A model generated the notes under the pieces. It was given only the letters and a program-made list of their open reading frames with translations. It searched no databases and was not told where the DNA came from. Positions 14,926-22,571 of a stretch of DNA of 64,000 nt are shown here, in pieces. Origin of the DNA: Candidatus Sumerlaeota bacterium. GTDB lineage: Bacteria; Sumerlaeota; Sumerlaeia; SLMS01; JAHLLQ01. Position 1 is the first letter of the stretch. Each line of letters begins with the position of its first letter. Position numbers and translations under genes: made by a program. The stretch covers positions 1 to 64,000 of the forward strand of contig JASGMJ010000007.1 of the NCBI GenBank assembly GCA_030156535.1. The letters are read 5' to 3'.

Positions 14926-15099
14926 GGCACTGGGTGTGCAAGTTGGGGGTTTGCTTACATCGATCCCCTGCCTCAACCGAGCGATCCCCCACCTCTCTAC
15001 TATCCTAATACAACGGAGTTTCCTGCCCAAGGAGATTGCTATGATCCCACTACGATGCTTCCCATTGAAGTCGCTGCTCCAGATCAGCCTTGTGAATGA
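14926..15099 (+). pseudogene. Fragment of a paralogue of the 377-aa secreted protein
   Basis: The frame encodes 'GTGCASWGF', 'DPPPLYYPNTTEFPAQGDC' and 'LPIEVAAPDQPCE', then stop. This aligns with the last ~57 residues of the protein at 12645-13778, including the CASW, DPPPL and EFP..GDCYD landmarks. Nucleotide identity looks clearly lower than for the adjacent kamA fragment. The fragment overlaps the start of the next real gene. Confidence 0.65.
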
Positions 15100-16777
15100 G
15101 AAGAACGCGGCTGCTTCTGTCGGCTGGTGCCTTTATTGTACATTGACCCTTTGCGTTCTCGTTCCATTATCGCCGCTGAACGCCGAAAATCCGATCACTT
15201 CGCCTGCTCGCGCCTTCCCCAGTTGGAGCGAGGTCGTGGCGGACGCCGTCACCCAGCCCCCGCCTGCCCTTTGTCAGGAAAGCCTGGGTCCCCAGTCCTT
15301 TGCCGTGACCTGCCTCCCGGAGGCGGAAGGCAGGTTGGAAGCGGGCCAACCGATTCCTCTCACCGTTCGAGTCAGCTACCGAGGCTCATGCCCCCTGCTT
15401 CAGATCTACCCACGTGCCACGAGCGAGGTGTACTTCCGGGTGGAGCCCTGCTCCCCCGGGACCAAGCCGCCGATTCCCTCCGTCCTCGAGAACGAGCGCA
15501 GAAAGTGGGAACAGTATCTTGAGACGGGGCTTCTCGTCGCCGAACCCTACCATGGGCTTTCCACGTTCACACGCGGCACTGTCTTTGCCGGTGATTCGCT
15601 GACCACCGAGGCCGTCTATCGTGCCCATGTTTACTCACGCTATCAAGAAGGCACGCAGGTCCACTGGGTTGCCGACAACGAGGGCAGAACGTTTGCGTTG
15701 GATACGGAACGTTGGTACTGGGCTGCCATCAGGGACCAAGGGCCTTATCGGAGGGGACTGGCGCTCGTTCAGACGGAGAAGGTCCTTCACCTCGACCTCC
15801 AGCAGTACTTCCGCCTGGAGCAGGGGTGCTACAAGATCCAGGCCGTGTTCTGCGCCTATCCCAAGACGCATTTTGACAAGCCAACAGCCCCCATTGCTCA
15901 TCCGCTGGAGTTCCCTTCGGAGTGGATTGAGATCGAGGTCGCGACCCCGCCGCAGGGCTCGACCAAGTCCTCCATCCCTCGCTGGCAGGACGTCGTCCGA
16001 GATGCCACTAACGTCCATCCTCCGCCACTGCTTGACCATGCCCTAACGCCTACGAGCTTCGCGGTTAACTTGGAGGGTCCCTCCCCTCCCCTTCAGGCAT
16101 CAGATCAACTCAGGATGCAAGTGACCATCGATTTCAGAGGAAAAGAGCAGTTGCTTCAAGTGTTCCCCCAAGAATTTGACATGCTCTATTTCAGACTCGC
16201 CCCGCAGGGCGGGGGTGCCATGCCACAAGCAGGCCGCATCGAGGCGGAGCGGCTCACGGAAGCGGAGCGACGCTCTCGAACCCCAAGGGTCGAACCGCTC
16301 CATGGAGTGGAAACGATGACCAGGGGCTTGGTGTTCTCCGGCGACACCATGACCACCGAGGCAGTCTATCGCAGCTTCGTTTACAGCAGGTACATGGCAT
16401 GCAAAAGCGTTCCGGTCCTGCACCCCGACGCCAATGGAGTGTGGGAGGAGGAAGACTGGAGCCAATCCTGCGCGGCCAACGCCGAGCAATGGTTCCGCGC
16501 GGGGGTGGGAACGGGGAGGTGGACAGGCCTGCGACTGGCATCCTCTTCCTTTCAAGTCGTGGCGGACCTGCGGGACTACTTTCTCATGACCGATCCGGGG
16601 GTCTACCGGGTCCAGGCCGTCTTCTGCGCGTACCCGAATACGCGATTCGACAACATCACCGCCCCCATCACAGACCCGATCGAGTATACATCAGAGTGGA
16701 TCGAAATCGAGGTCACAGACCGGCCCGGGGAAGGCGAGGGCGGCGCATCACAGCCGCGCGAGGAGAATTGGGAATGA
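15041..16777 (+). CDS. Secreted two-domain repeat protein, 578 aa
   Basis: Two tandem copies of the domain seen in the 288-aa neighbour. Copy 1 runs from 'FPSWSEVVADAV' to 'SEWIEIEVATPP', and copy 2 from 'IPRWQDVVRDAT' to 'SEWIEIEVTDRP'. Each has the 'TRG.VF(A/S)GD..TTEAVYR' and 'QAVFCAYP.T.FD' signatures. ATG 15041 is preceded by AAGGAG six bases upstream. That site lies inside relic coding sequence, so a GTG at 15092 (561 aa, with a better signal peptide) is a serious alternative. The stop overlaps the next ATG (ATGA). The function is unknown; it is probably extracellular or periplasmic. Confidence 0.6.
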   Translation: MIPLRCFPLKSLLQISLVNEKNAAASVGWCLYCTLTLCVLVPLSPLNAENPITSPARAFPSWSEVVADAVTQPPPALCQESLGPQSFAVTCLPEAEGRLEAGQPIPLTVRVSYRGSCPLLQIYPRATSEVYFRVEPCSPGTKPPIPSVLENERRKWEQYLETGLLVAEPYHGLSTFTRGTVFAGDSLTTEAVYRAHVYSRYQEGTQVHWVADNEGRTFALDTERWYWAAIRDQGPYRRGLALVQTEKVLHLDLQQYFRLEQGCYKIQAVFCAYPKTHFDKPTAPIAHPLEFPSEWIEIEVATPPQGSTKSSIPRWQDVVRDATNVHPPPLLDHALTPTSFAVNLEGPSPPLQASDQLRMQVTIDFRGKEQLLQVFPQEFDMLYFRLAPQGGGAMPQAGRIEAERLTEAERRSRTPRVEPLHGVETMTRGLVFSGDTMTTEAVYRSFVYSRYMACKSVPVLHPDANGVWEEEDWSQSCAANAEQWFRAGVGTGRWTGLRLASSSFQVVADLRDYFLMTDPGVYRVQAVFCAYPNTRFDNITAPITDPIEYTSEWIEIEVTDRPGEGEGGASQPREENWE

Positions 16778-17583
16778 GGCGATCGCCTGCTGCTCCGGCG
16801 CTGCTTCTCCTCCTGCTCTTCGTGTCCGTGGGTATCGCGGCCAGTCCCGAGCCGTGTCATCGCTTCCCGTTGTCCGTCCGCGAAATCCAGAATTGCTGGG
16901 AGGGACGAGAGGTACCCGCGTTCTGCGTGGATTCCCCTCGGGCCGAGGACTTCACCCTGTCGCTTGAAGCGGTCTCAAGAAGTGCTGCCACGGGCGGGCC
17001 AATGCCGGTGACGGTGGCGATCCGCTATTCCGGTGAATGCCCCGTCATTCAACTCCAGCCCACTGGGAAAGGAGTGCGGGGAACGGACGAACTCACCTTC
17101 GAAGTGGAGTCGTTGGACGGCGAAGCGGACAAGCCCCGGCAGACTTCACCAGAGTACCCAGAGATTCCCATTCTGAATCTGGCAACGTGCTCGTCCCTGA
17201 CAATCTTCTCCGGCGATTCCGTCTCCACGGAGACTCTCTGCCAACTGCTCGTGTTGCGGGTTGCCCGCAGCCGCCCGGTACTCTTGACGCCGGAGGGTCC
17301 CCACCAGGCCGACTGGGTCCGCGAGGGGGTCGCCGCCGAGGTCCTGAGGCTGCTGATCCACTCACTGCCGCTGATGACAACGCGCTCCCGCGTGGTATCG
17401 GCCGATCTGCGGGACCATGCGGACCTCGGAGAGCCGGGCCTGTATCGGGTGCGGGCGCACTTCCGGTTCTTTCCGGAGATCGGATTCAACAAGCTCGCGA
17501 TGGAGAACCCACGCTCCGAAGTCGTCACCTCCGAATGGGCGGAGTTCAGGATACTGCCCCCCGAGCCACTACAAGATAATTGA
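16774..17583 (+). CDS. Secreted divergent member of the same repeat-domain group, 269 aa
   Basis: A clear signal peptide (RRSPAAPALLLLLLFVSVGIAA). The body shows weaker versions of the domain landmarks: 'CWEGREVPAFCVDSPRAEDF', 'IFSGDSVSTETLCQ', 'EPGLYRVRAHFRFFPEIGFN' and 'TSEWAEF'. I therefore read it as a distant paralogue of the two preceding genes. ATG 16774 overlaps the previous stop and follows AGGAGAATTGGG. The gene ends 99 bases before the convergent kamA stop. Confidence 0.6.
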   Translation: MRRSPAAPALLLLLLFVSVGIAASPEPCHRFPLSVREIQNCWEGREVPAFCVDSPRAEDFTLSLEAVSRSAATGGPMPVTVAIRYSGECPVIQLQPTGKGVRGTDELTFEVESLDGEADKPRQTSPEYPEIPILNLATCSSLTIFSGDSVSTETLCQLLVLRVARSRPVLLTPEGPHQADWVREGVAAEVLRLLIHSLPLMTTRSRVVSADLRDHADLGEPGLYRVRAHFRFFPEIGFNKLAMENPRSEVVTSEWAEFRILPPEPLQDN

Positions 17584-17623
17584 TCAGCTCGCGTTTCCGG
17601 AGCAGGAACCAGCGAAGACGAAT

Positions 17624-17782
17624 GGGCCGGAGCATTGCTGCCCCGGCCCGGTGATTTCAGTTGCTGATGCCCGATGTGGCCCTCAGGCCCACGCCGCATC
17701 GACGTTCTTCTGCGCTTCGGCGAGAGCCTCGTTCTTCATTTCCTCGCGTTTCTTCGGGTCGCGCCAGGCCGCGCGGATGTCC
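17624..17782. repeat. Direct repeat copy 2 (kamA 3' end and flank)
   Basis: The intact counterpart of 14748-14905. The GGGCCGG/CCGGCCC hairpin at 17624-17649 lies between the convergent ends of the secreted-protein operon and kamA. It may serve as a two-way terminator stem, though no T-run follows on either strand. Confidence 0.75.
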
Positions 17783-19095
17783 TCGCTGAGCTGATCGAAC
17801 GGATCGAAGTACAGGAAGAGGCGGTCCTTCTTCACGGTCGGCGCGGCGTAGACGCTGATGCCGGTCTCGCGGTTGTAGTACTCGTAGCTGTGCACCACGC
17901 GCTTGCCGCCGCCACCGGGCGCGTCAACGACAACGTTCGGGGTGTTGAAGCCCGCCGTGGAGCCGCGAACGGCCTTCTCGATATTGATGCCGTTCTGCAC
18001 GGAAGTGCGCAGATCCTCGACGCCCTTCACGAGGTCGTGCATGTAGACGTAGTACGGATGCACGTTGATGTAGGAGAGACGCCGCGTGAGCAGGATCATC
18101 GTGTCGGGTTCGTCGTTCACGCCGCGCTGGAGCACGGCCTGGTTGCGGACGGTGATGCCGTCCTCCATGCAGCGGTCCATCGCGCGCTTGCTGATTTCGG
18201 TGATCTCGTCGGGATGGCTGAAGTGCGTGTGGATGACGACTTCTTTGTGGAGCTTGCGCCCCTTGTCGACGACGAAGCGCACGGCGTCGTACCATTCCTG
18301 GTCGGAGATCAGCTTCATCGGCATGATGGCCGGGCCCTTGGTGGCGAAACGCAGGCGCTGGACGTGGGGAATGTCGAGCAACGTCTCGCCGATCATCTTC
18401 AGGCGAGAGGGGCGCAGCATGTAGGCGTCGCCGCCGCTGATGACGATGTCTTCGAGCTGGGGCTGGGTGCGGACGTACTCGAAAATCTGCTGGTAGCGCT
18501 TGTCGTCCTGGGCCAGCTTGACCTTGGAGACCTCGTCAGTATCGAACCCGACGGCGTAGCTGCGCGTGCAATAACGGCAGTACACCGGGCAGATGTCGAG
18601 GGCGAGAAAGAGCGCCTTGTCGGGATAGCGGTGCGTCAGACCGAAGACCGCAGAGTCATTCTGCTCCTGGAGCGTATCGAGATGCAACTCCGGGTGGTCG
18701 GGGGTCAGGCTGCTGGCAATCGGGATGAACTGGCGGCGCAACGGATCGTGGTACGGATCGTCCCAATTCATAAGAGCGAGCGCATAGGGCGAAACGCGCA
18801 CGGCCATCGGGGCCTTGGCGAAGCCGGCCTTGGCGTCGTTGTAGAATTCCTGACTGACGATGTCGGCCAGGGTCTCGAGTAGCTTGTCCACGCTGGTGAT
18901 CGAGTTTTTTAGCTGCCATTTGTGATCGTTGAACATCTCTTCGGGGACGTTCGCGTAGGCAGGGATGCGTTTCCAGAACTCGCCACCGCGCAACTCGCGG
19001 TGCCGCAGATCGGGACTATCGCAGTATCCCGATGCGTTTTTGTTGATCTGGAGTTCCCGCGCGCCTTCGGCGCCTGTCTTTCCTTCGACCGTCAT
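17683..19095 (-). CDS. kamA: L-lysine 2,3-aminomutase (KamA family)
   Basis: A 470-residue radical SAM, PLP-dependent enzyme. The cluster motif is C169-x3-C173-x2-C176 (CPVYCRYC). The PLP motif DAPGGGGK places the Schiff-base lysine at 398. Asp354 (YMHDL) and Asp391 match in identity and spacing the two aspartates that bind the substrate epsilon-amino group in clostridial lysine 2,3-aminomutase. This favours lysine over glutamate. The sequence after the third Cys (TRSYAVG) departs from the usual TRRR. The product is L-beta-lysine, used in lysine fermentation or as precursor of the osmolyte N-acetyl-beta-lysine. No ablB-like gene is in the window. GGAGGT precedes ATG 19095. A weak TTGACA-17-GCATGC pair lies at 19184-19212. 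Confidence 0.85.
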   Translation of the reverse strand: MTVEGKTGAEGARELQINKNASGYCDSPDLRHRELRGGEFWKRIPAYANVPEEMFNDHKWQLKNSITSVDKLLETLADIVSQEFYNDAKAGFAKAPMAVRVSPYALALMNWDDPYHDPLRRQFIPIASSLTPDHPELHLDTLQEQNDSAVFGLTHRYPDKALFLALDICPVYCRYCTRSYAVGFDTDEVSKVKLAQDDKRYQQIFEYVRTQPQLEDIVISGGDAYMLRPSRLKMIGETLLDIPHVQRLRFATKGPAIMPMKLISDQEWYDAVRFVVDKGRKLHKEVVIHTHFSHPDEITEISKRAMDRCMEDGITVRNQAVLQRGVNDEPDTMILLTRRLSYINVHPYYVYMHDLVKGVEDLRTSVQNGINIEKAVRGSTAGFNTPNVVVDAPGGGGKRVVHSYEYYNRETGISVYAAPTVKKDRLFLYFDPFDQLSEDIRAAWRDPKKREEMKNEALAEAQKNVDAAWA

Positions 19096-19344
19096 GAACC
19101 ACCTCCATGGCTGGCGTTACGCGATACGTCTGCTTGTTTTCAGGAAATTACATCCGTTCAGGGCATCCGTTCGGGGCGAGAGAGCATGCAACCGGAGAGT
19201 CCCCCTTGTCAAGGGAGTGCCCTTGCCCACCCAAAACCGTGCTCTTCCAAGCAGGAAGATACGCAGGAATCGGGCACAAAATGCGGCAAACGGGGGGAAC
19301 AGGCAAAAGAATTTCCGAAATCGTGCGGAGGCAGGACTTTGTGG

Positions 19345-19373
19345 TTGACCGCCGGGGCCGCACTCCGCACCTT
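19345..19373 (+). promoter_or_regulatory. Promoter for tRNA-Pro
   Basis: TTGACC (19345-19350), 17 bases, CACCTT (19368-19373). The -10 box is poor. The -35 box starts exactly 43 bases before the tRNA, the same distance as at tRNA-Cys, which supports it. Confidence 0.4.
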
Positions 19374-19387
19374 GCGCTCCCTTTTGT

Positions 19388-19464
19388 CGGGGTGTGGCGC
19401 AGTTGGCTAGCGCGCGCGCTTCGGGAGCGCGAGGGCGCGGGTTCGAGTCCCGCCACCCCGACCA
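19388..19464 (+). tRNA. tRNA-Pro (anticodon CGG)
   Basis: A complete cloverleaf. The acceptor stem is CGGGGTG/CACCCCG, the D stem GCGC/GCGC, and the anticodon stem CGCGC/GCGCG with loop TTCGGGA, giving anticodon CGG. The T arm is GCGGG-TTCGAGT-CCCGC. Discriminator A is followed by an encoded CCA (19462-19464). It reads CCG proline codons, which suits a high-GC genome. Confidence 0.95.
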
Positions 19465-19518
19465 TTCAGAAACCAGGCCATGAGAAACCCGTTCCACCTT
19501 GCTCCCGAGGGTTTCTCC

Positions 19519-19547
19519 TTGACCTGACACAGTCCACCCGGACGATA
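19519..19547 (+). promoter_or_regulatory. Promoter for tRNA-Cys
   Basis: TTGACC (19519-19524), 17 bases, ACGATA (19542-19547). The tRNA begins 43 bases after the first base of the -35 box. The two tRNAs are probably transcribed separately, though read-through from tRNA-Pro is possible. Confidence 0.4.
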
Positions 19548-19561
19548 GCGTTTCCCCCTGA

Positions 19562-19637
19562 GGTGCGGTACCCAAGTGGCTAAGGGGAAGGTCTGCAAAA
19601 CCTTTATTCGCGGGTTCGACTCCCGCCCGCACCTCCA
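19562..19637 (+). tRNA. tRNA-Cys (anticodon GCA)
   Basis: The acceptor stem GGTGCGG/CCGCACC is complete, and the anticodon arm AAGGT-CTGCAAA-ACCTT gives anticodon GCA. The T arm is GCGGG-TTCGACT-CCCGC. The discriminator is U, an identity element of tRNA-Cys, and CCA is encoded (19635-19637). Confidence 0.95.
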
Positions 19638-19663
19638 CTCACTTTTCTTCGGCATTTCCGCAT

Positions 19664-19692
19664 CCGCCTCCGGTTTCCCCGGAGGCGGTTTT
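19664..19692 (+). terminator. Rho-independent terminator after tRNA-Cys
   Basis: A perfect 10-bp stem, CCGCCTCCGG (19664-19673) with CCGGAGGCGG (19679-19688), a five-base loop and TTTT. It ends the tRNA transcript 27 bases after the CCA. Confidence 0.8.
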
Positions 19693-19758
19693 GCATTGCC
19701 GCTGAAATGTTTCTGCCGATGATGCACTTCATCAGCGAAGCACTGGAGGTGGGTGACA

Positions 19759-20310
19759 ATGAGCCAGTTCGACGATCTGGGCACGGGAACGGCTGCCGAG
19801 CCGAACAACGCGGCGACGTGGGGGTTTGTATTGTCGCTGGTGGCGCTGCTGTGCGGGTGCATGGCACCCGTGTCACTGATTGTGAGCGCCAAGGGAATGA
19901 AGCGTGAGCCCAATAAGGGGCTCGCGCTCGCCGGCCTGATCATCAGCCTCGTCGCGCTGCTGGTCTTCGTGCCGATGACCGGCATTCTGGTCGCCATCGC
20001 CGTTCCCGGCTTCCTGAAAGCCAGAGAGACGGCGATGCGCAATGCCTGTCAGGAAAACATGGTGAGAATCGACGGGACCATCCAGCAGTTCATTCTGGAT
20101 GAGGACTTCTACAACCGGGATGCGGCGGTCGGCTGGCTGGAGAACAACGGCGGCATCTCCGTGCTGGTGGGCGAGGACATGTACCTGCGCGTGACGCCCG
20201 TGTGTCCGTTGGGCGGCACCTATGAGTTGCAATACGGGAGTGGCCCGCCGGTGGACTGCACGGCTCCGGGACATGACTACCCCATGGACGACGGGCACGG
20301 CACCTACTGA
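19759..20310 (+). CDS. DUF4190-like membrane domain joined to a pilin-like segment
   Basis: A 183-residue protein. Residues ~20-75 form two membrane helices with 'GFVLSLVALLCGCMAP' and 'KGLALAGLIISLVALL', a DUF4190-like arrangement. Then 'GILVAIAVPGFLKARETAMRNACQENMVRIDGTI' begins. Its second half (PGFLKARETA..NAC..N...IDG) resembles the helix after the hydrophobic part of pseudopilins common in PVC-type genomes. No prepilin cleavage site is present. ATG 19759 follows GGAGGT by eight bases. It may be an inner-membrane protein that mimics or interacts with pseudopilins. This is inference from the motif only. Confidence 0.6.
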   Translation: MSQFDDLGTGTAAEPNNAATWGFVLSLVALLCGCMAPVSLIVSAKGMKREPNKGLALAGLIISLVALLVFVPMTGILVAIAVPGFLKARETAMRNACQENMVRIDGTIQQFILDEDFYNRDAAVGWLENNGGISVLVGEDMYLRVTPVCPLGGTYELQYGSGPPVDCTAPGHDYPMDDGHGTY

Positions 20311-20478
20311 CAGGCCGGGGCAATTCCGCCCTGATCCTTGGCGAAAGTGGAATTTTCCAAGCTGGTCTGCCCGCGTGTGCCATTCCGGTGGACTCCGGGC
20401 AGCCATGGAGGGAAGAAAACGTGTCGCAGCGGGGCAATATTCCCCCGTCTGCACGGTCAGGATTCAGAGGAGAACACG

Positions 20479-21756
20479 ATGCAGAGGATGTTGCCGCGTA
20501 CCGGCCGCCCGGCGCTCTCGTTGGCGCTGGCGGCGATGTTTGCCATCGGATGCTATGCACAGGAGAGCCGCCCCATGAAGAAACACGAGGAAGCCGAGAT
20601 CGCCCCAGGCGAAGTCATCAATACCCAGGAAATCCGCCGTGGCGTGCCGATGGGCGGGCGCGACGGCAAGAGCCGCACTCAAATCGCCTACGAGCAGATT
20701 ATCGCCAAGGTGGAGCCCGACCTCCAGGGCGACCCCGACCGCCTCTCGGCCTACATCGCCAATTTCTATCACGAGTGCGTCAGCGACACGCGCCTGTTTG
20801 CCGTAAAGCTTGATGCCCAGTGGCAGGACGGCACGGTGGTGCTGACCGGGCACGCGGAGTTCCCGCAGATCCGCGAGGCACTGGAAATGTACTTCGAGTA
20901 TCTGAAGTTCGAGAAGATCGACAACCGCGTGGAGCTCTTGCCGGCGGATGCGCTGGGAGCAAAGAAGTACGCTCTGGTCACCACGGCGAACGCAAAAAGC
21001 TATGACAACCCGGGCGAACATCGCGAGACGATGACGCAGGATTTCGTCGGCGACGTGGTCTATCTGCTGAAGGAGGCGGAGAACGGCTACTACCTCTGCC
21101 ATTCGTCGGAAGGCTATGTGGGTTACATCGACGGCGCGGCGCTGAAGCGCGTGGATGCGGCGGAACTGGCGGCCTACAAGAAGGGCGCGCAGGCCACGTT
21201 CCGGCGGCTGTTCAAGGGCGAGGACCTTCTGATCCCGGCGGGCGCGGTGCTTCCCGTGCGCAAGGAAACGAAAGAGACGATCTCGGTGGAGTTGCCGGAC
21301 GGCCGTTTGGTCGCCGTGCCTGCGGGACTGGTTTCCGTGCGTCCCGAAGGCAGCTTGCCGGTGGAGTCGGTTGAGGCCATCCAGACGGCGCGCGAGATGC
21401 TGGGAACGCCCTACCTCTGGGGCGGCAAGAACACCGAGGGGGTGGACTGCTCGGGGCTGGTACAGGCGTCGTTCCGCTCGCAGGGCGTGTCGCTGGCGCG
21501 CGATGCGTTCCAGCAGGCCTTGTCCGGCCGGTTGGTCGGAACGCGCTGGCACATGGACCTGATGCAGCCGGGCGATCTCGTGTACTTCCTGGGCTCGCGC
21601 GGCAAGATCAGCCACACGGGCATTTATCTGGGCGGCATGGAGTACATCGAAGCGGCAAGCCCGGGCGTAAAGATCACGAGCATGGACCCGAAAGCAGAGA
21701 ACTTCGAGAAACACCGGCTGGACACGTTCTGCTTTGCGAAGCGGGTGGTTGAGTAG
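20479..21756 (+). CDS. NlpC/P60 family cell-wall peptidase, probable lipoprotein
   Basis: A 425-residue protein. The signal sequence ends in a lipobox-like FAIGC. The C-terminal ~120 residues are an NlpC/P60 domain with Cys324 (GVDCSGLVQASF) and His379 (KISHTGIYLGG). The middle contains SH3b-like strands (YLLKEAENGYYLCHSSEGYVGYID), usual in this family for wall binding. The expected reaction is cleavage of gamma-D-Glu-meso-DAP type bonds in peptidoglycan stem peptides. ATG 20479 follows AGAGGAGAACACG. The longer frame upstream lacks a ribosome site. Confidence 0.85.
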   Translation: MQRMLPRTGRPALSLALAAMFAIGCYAQESRPMKKHEEAEIAPGEVINTQEIRRGVPMGGRDGKSRTQIAYEQIIAKVEPDLQGDPDRLSAYIANFYHECVSDTRLFAVKLDAQWQDGTVVLTGHAEFPQIREALEMYFEYLKFEKIDNRVELLPADALGAKKYALVTTANAKSYDNPGEHRETMTQDFVGDVVYLLKEAENGYYLCHSSEGYVGYIDGAALKRVDAAELAAYKKGAQATFRRLFKGEDLLIPAGAVLPVRKETKETISVELPDGRLVAVPAGLVSVRPEGSLPVESVEAIQTAREMLGTPYLWGGKNTEGVDCSGLVQASFRSQGVSLARDAFQQALSGRLVGTRWHMDLMQPGDLVYFLGSRGKISHTGIYLGGMEYIEAASPGVKITSMDPKAENFEKHRLDTFCFAKRVVE

Positions 21757-21843
21757 AGTAATAAACCTTCCCGGAGGCGGCCCGCCATTGGCTCTTGAGC
21801 CAAGAGTGTCGACGCCGATCAAAACGGGTGAGGAAGCGCGGCG

Positions 21844-22539
21844 ATGGGCCACGAGCCCCAAACGATCCTCCAGACTTGGTGGGGCGCGCTTGTCGAGCCC
21901 CACCGGGCGGGGCGGATCGTTCTTGGCTCGGAGGCCCCGCCAGGTTTCACGCGCCGTCTGACTCTCGCGGTGGCGGTTTTGTACTGCATCTACGGCGTCA
22001 GCATGGGGTCGTATCGGGGAATCTATCCGGCCCTGATTTCCGGATTGAAGCTCCCCTTCCTCTATCTCTTCTCCCTGCTCGTTTGCTTTCCCCCCTTGTA
22101 TGTGCTCAACGGACTGCTCGGCCCACGCCTTTCGCCCCGCCAGTGCATGAGGCTCCTGGTTCTGGCGATGAGTGCAAATGCGGCCGCACTCGCGAGCTAT
22201 GCCCTTTTCAGCCTGTTCTTCGGCCTGACGACCTCGCACGCGCAAGACGGCTACTCGTTCCTGGTCCTGATGCACGTCGGGGTTTTCGCGACGTCGGGCT
22301 GCCTGAGCCTCACGGTCATCGGAATGATCTTCCGCGCGACGGCACGCGAGCTGGGCCGGCGCCTGCATCCCGCCTTTCTGGCTGGATGGGGAATCTTGTA
22401 CGGTGTGGTGGGAGCGCAGACTGCCTGGTTGCTCCGTCCCTGGATTGGAACATGGGATATTCCCTATCAACCCCTGCGTCCGATCGAGGGGTCGTTCTTT
22501 GAATCCGTCTGGATGTTGCTGGCCGACAAATTGGGGTAG
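21844..22539 (+). CDS. Multi-pass membrane protein, paralogue of the next gene
   Basis: A 231-residue integral membrane protein with about five to six hydrophobic helices (LTLAVAVLYCIYGVSMG, FLYLFSLLVCFPPLYVLNGLLG, ANAAALASYALFSLFFG). It shares with the following gene 'LPFLYLFSLLVCFPPLYV' versus 'LLFLLSVLIVFPPIYV', 'LYG(V/F)VG.Q.AW.LRP' and 'FFES(V/I)'. I do not recognise a characterised family. GAGGAAG lies upstream of ATG 21844. Confidence 0.6.
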   Translation: MGHEPQTILQTWWGALVEPHRAGRIVLGSEAPPGFTRRLTLAVAVLYCIYGVSMGSYRGIYPALISGLKLPFLYLFSLLVCFPPLYVLNGLLGPRLSPRQCMRLLVLAMSANAAALASYALFSLFFGLTTSHAQDGYSFLVLMHVGVFATSGCLSLTVIGMIFRATARELGRRLHPAFLAGWGILYGVVGAQTAWLLRPWIGTWDIPYQPLRPIEGSFFESVWMLLADKLG

Positions 22540-22571
22540 AACCAAATTGATCACATCGAGGAGGGCGTTCC

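Larger units (their letters stand above)
14710..15040. other. Duplication scar between two paralogous secreted-protein genes
   Basis: This 331-base gap is explained by two gene fragments. Positions 14748-14905 copy the kamA 3' end plus its downstream hairpin. Positions 14926-15099 copy the C-terminal coding end of the 377-aa gene. No intact gene lies within it. Confidence 0.6.

Noticed and set aside
14759..15040. Extended N-terminus (94 residues) of the repeat-domain protein
   Set aside because: These codons run through the kamA fragment on the wrong strand and through relic coding sequence, so they are not part of the real protein.
15139..15166. TTGACC-16-CATTAT inside the 578-aa gene
   Set aside because: It lies in the signal-peptide coding region downstream of both candidate starts, so it is probably coincidence.
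19388..19692. tRNA locus as an integration site for a mobile element
   Set aside because: No integrase, no repeated tRNA 3' end and no composition shift were seen nearby.
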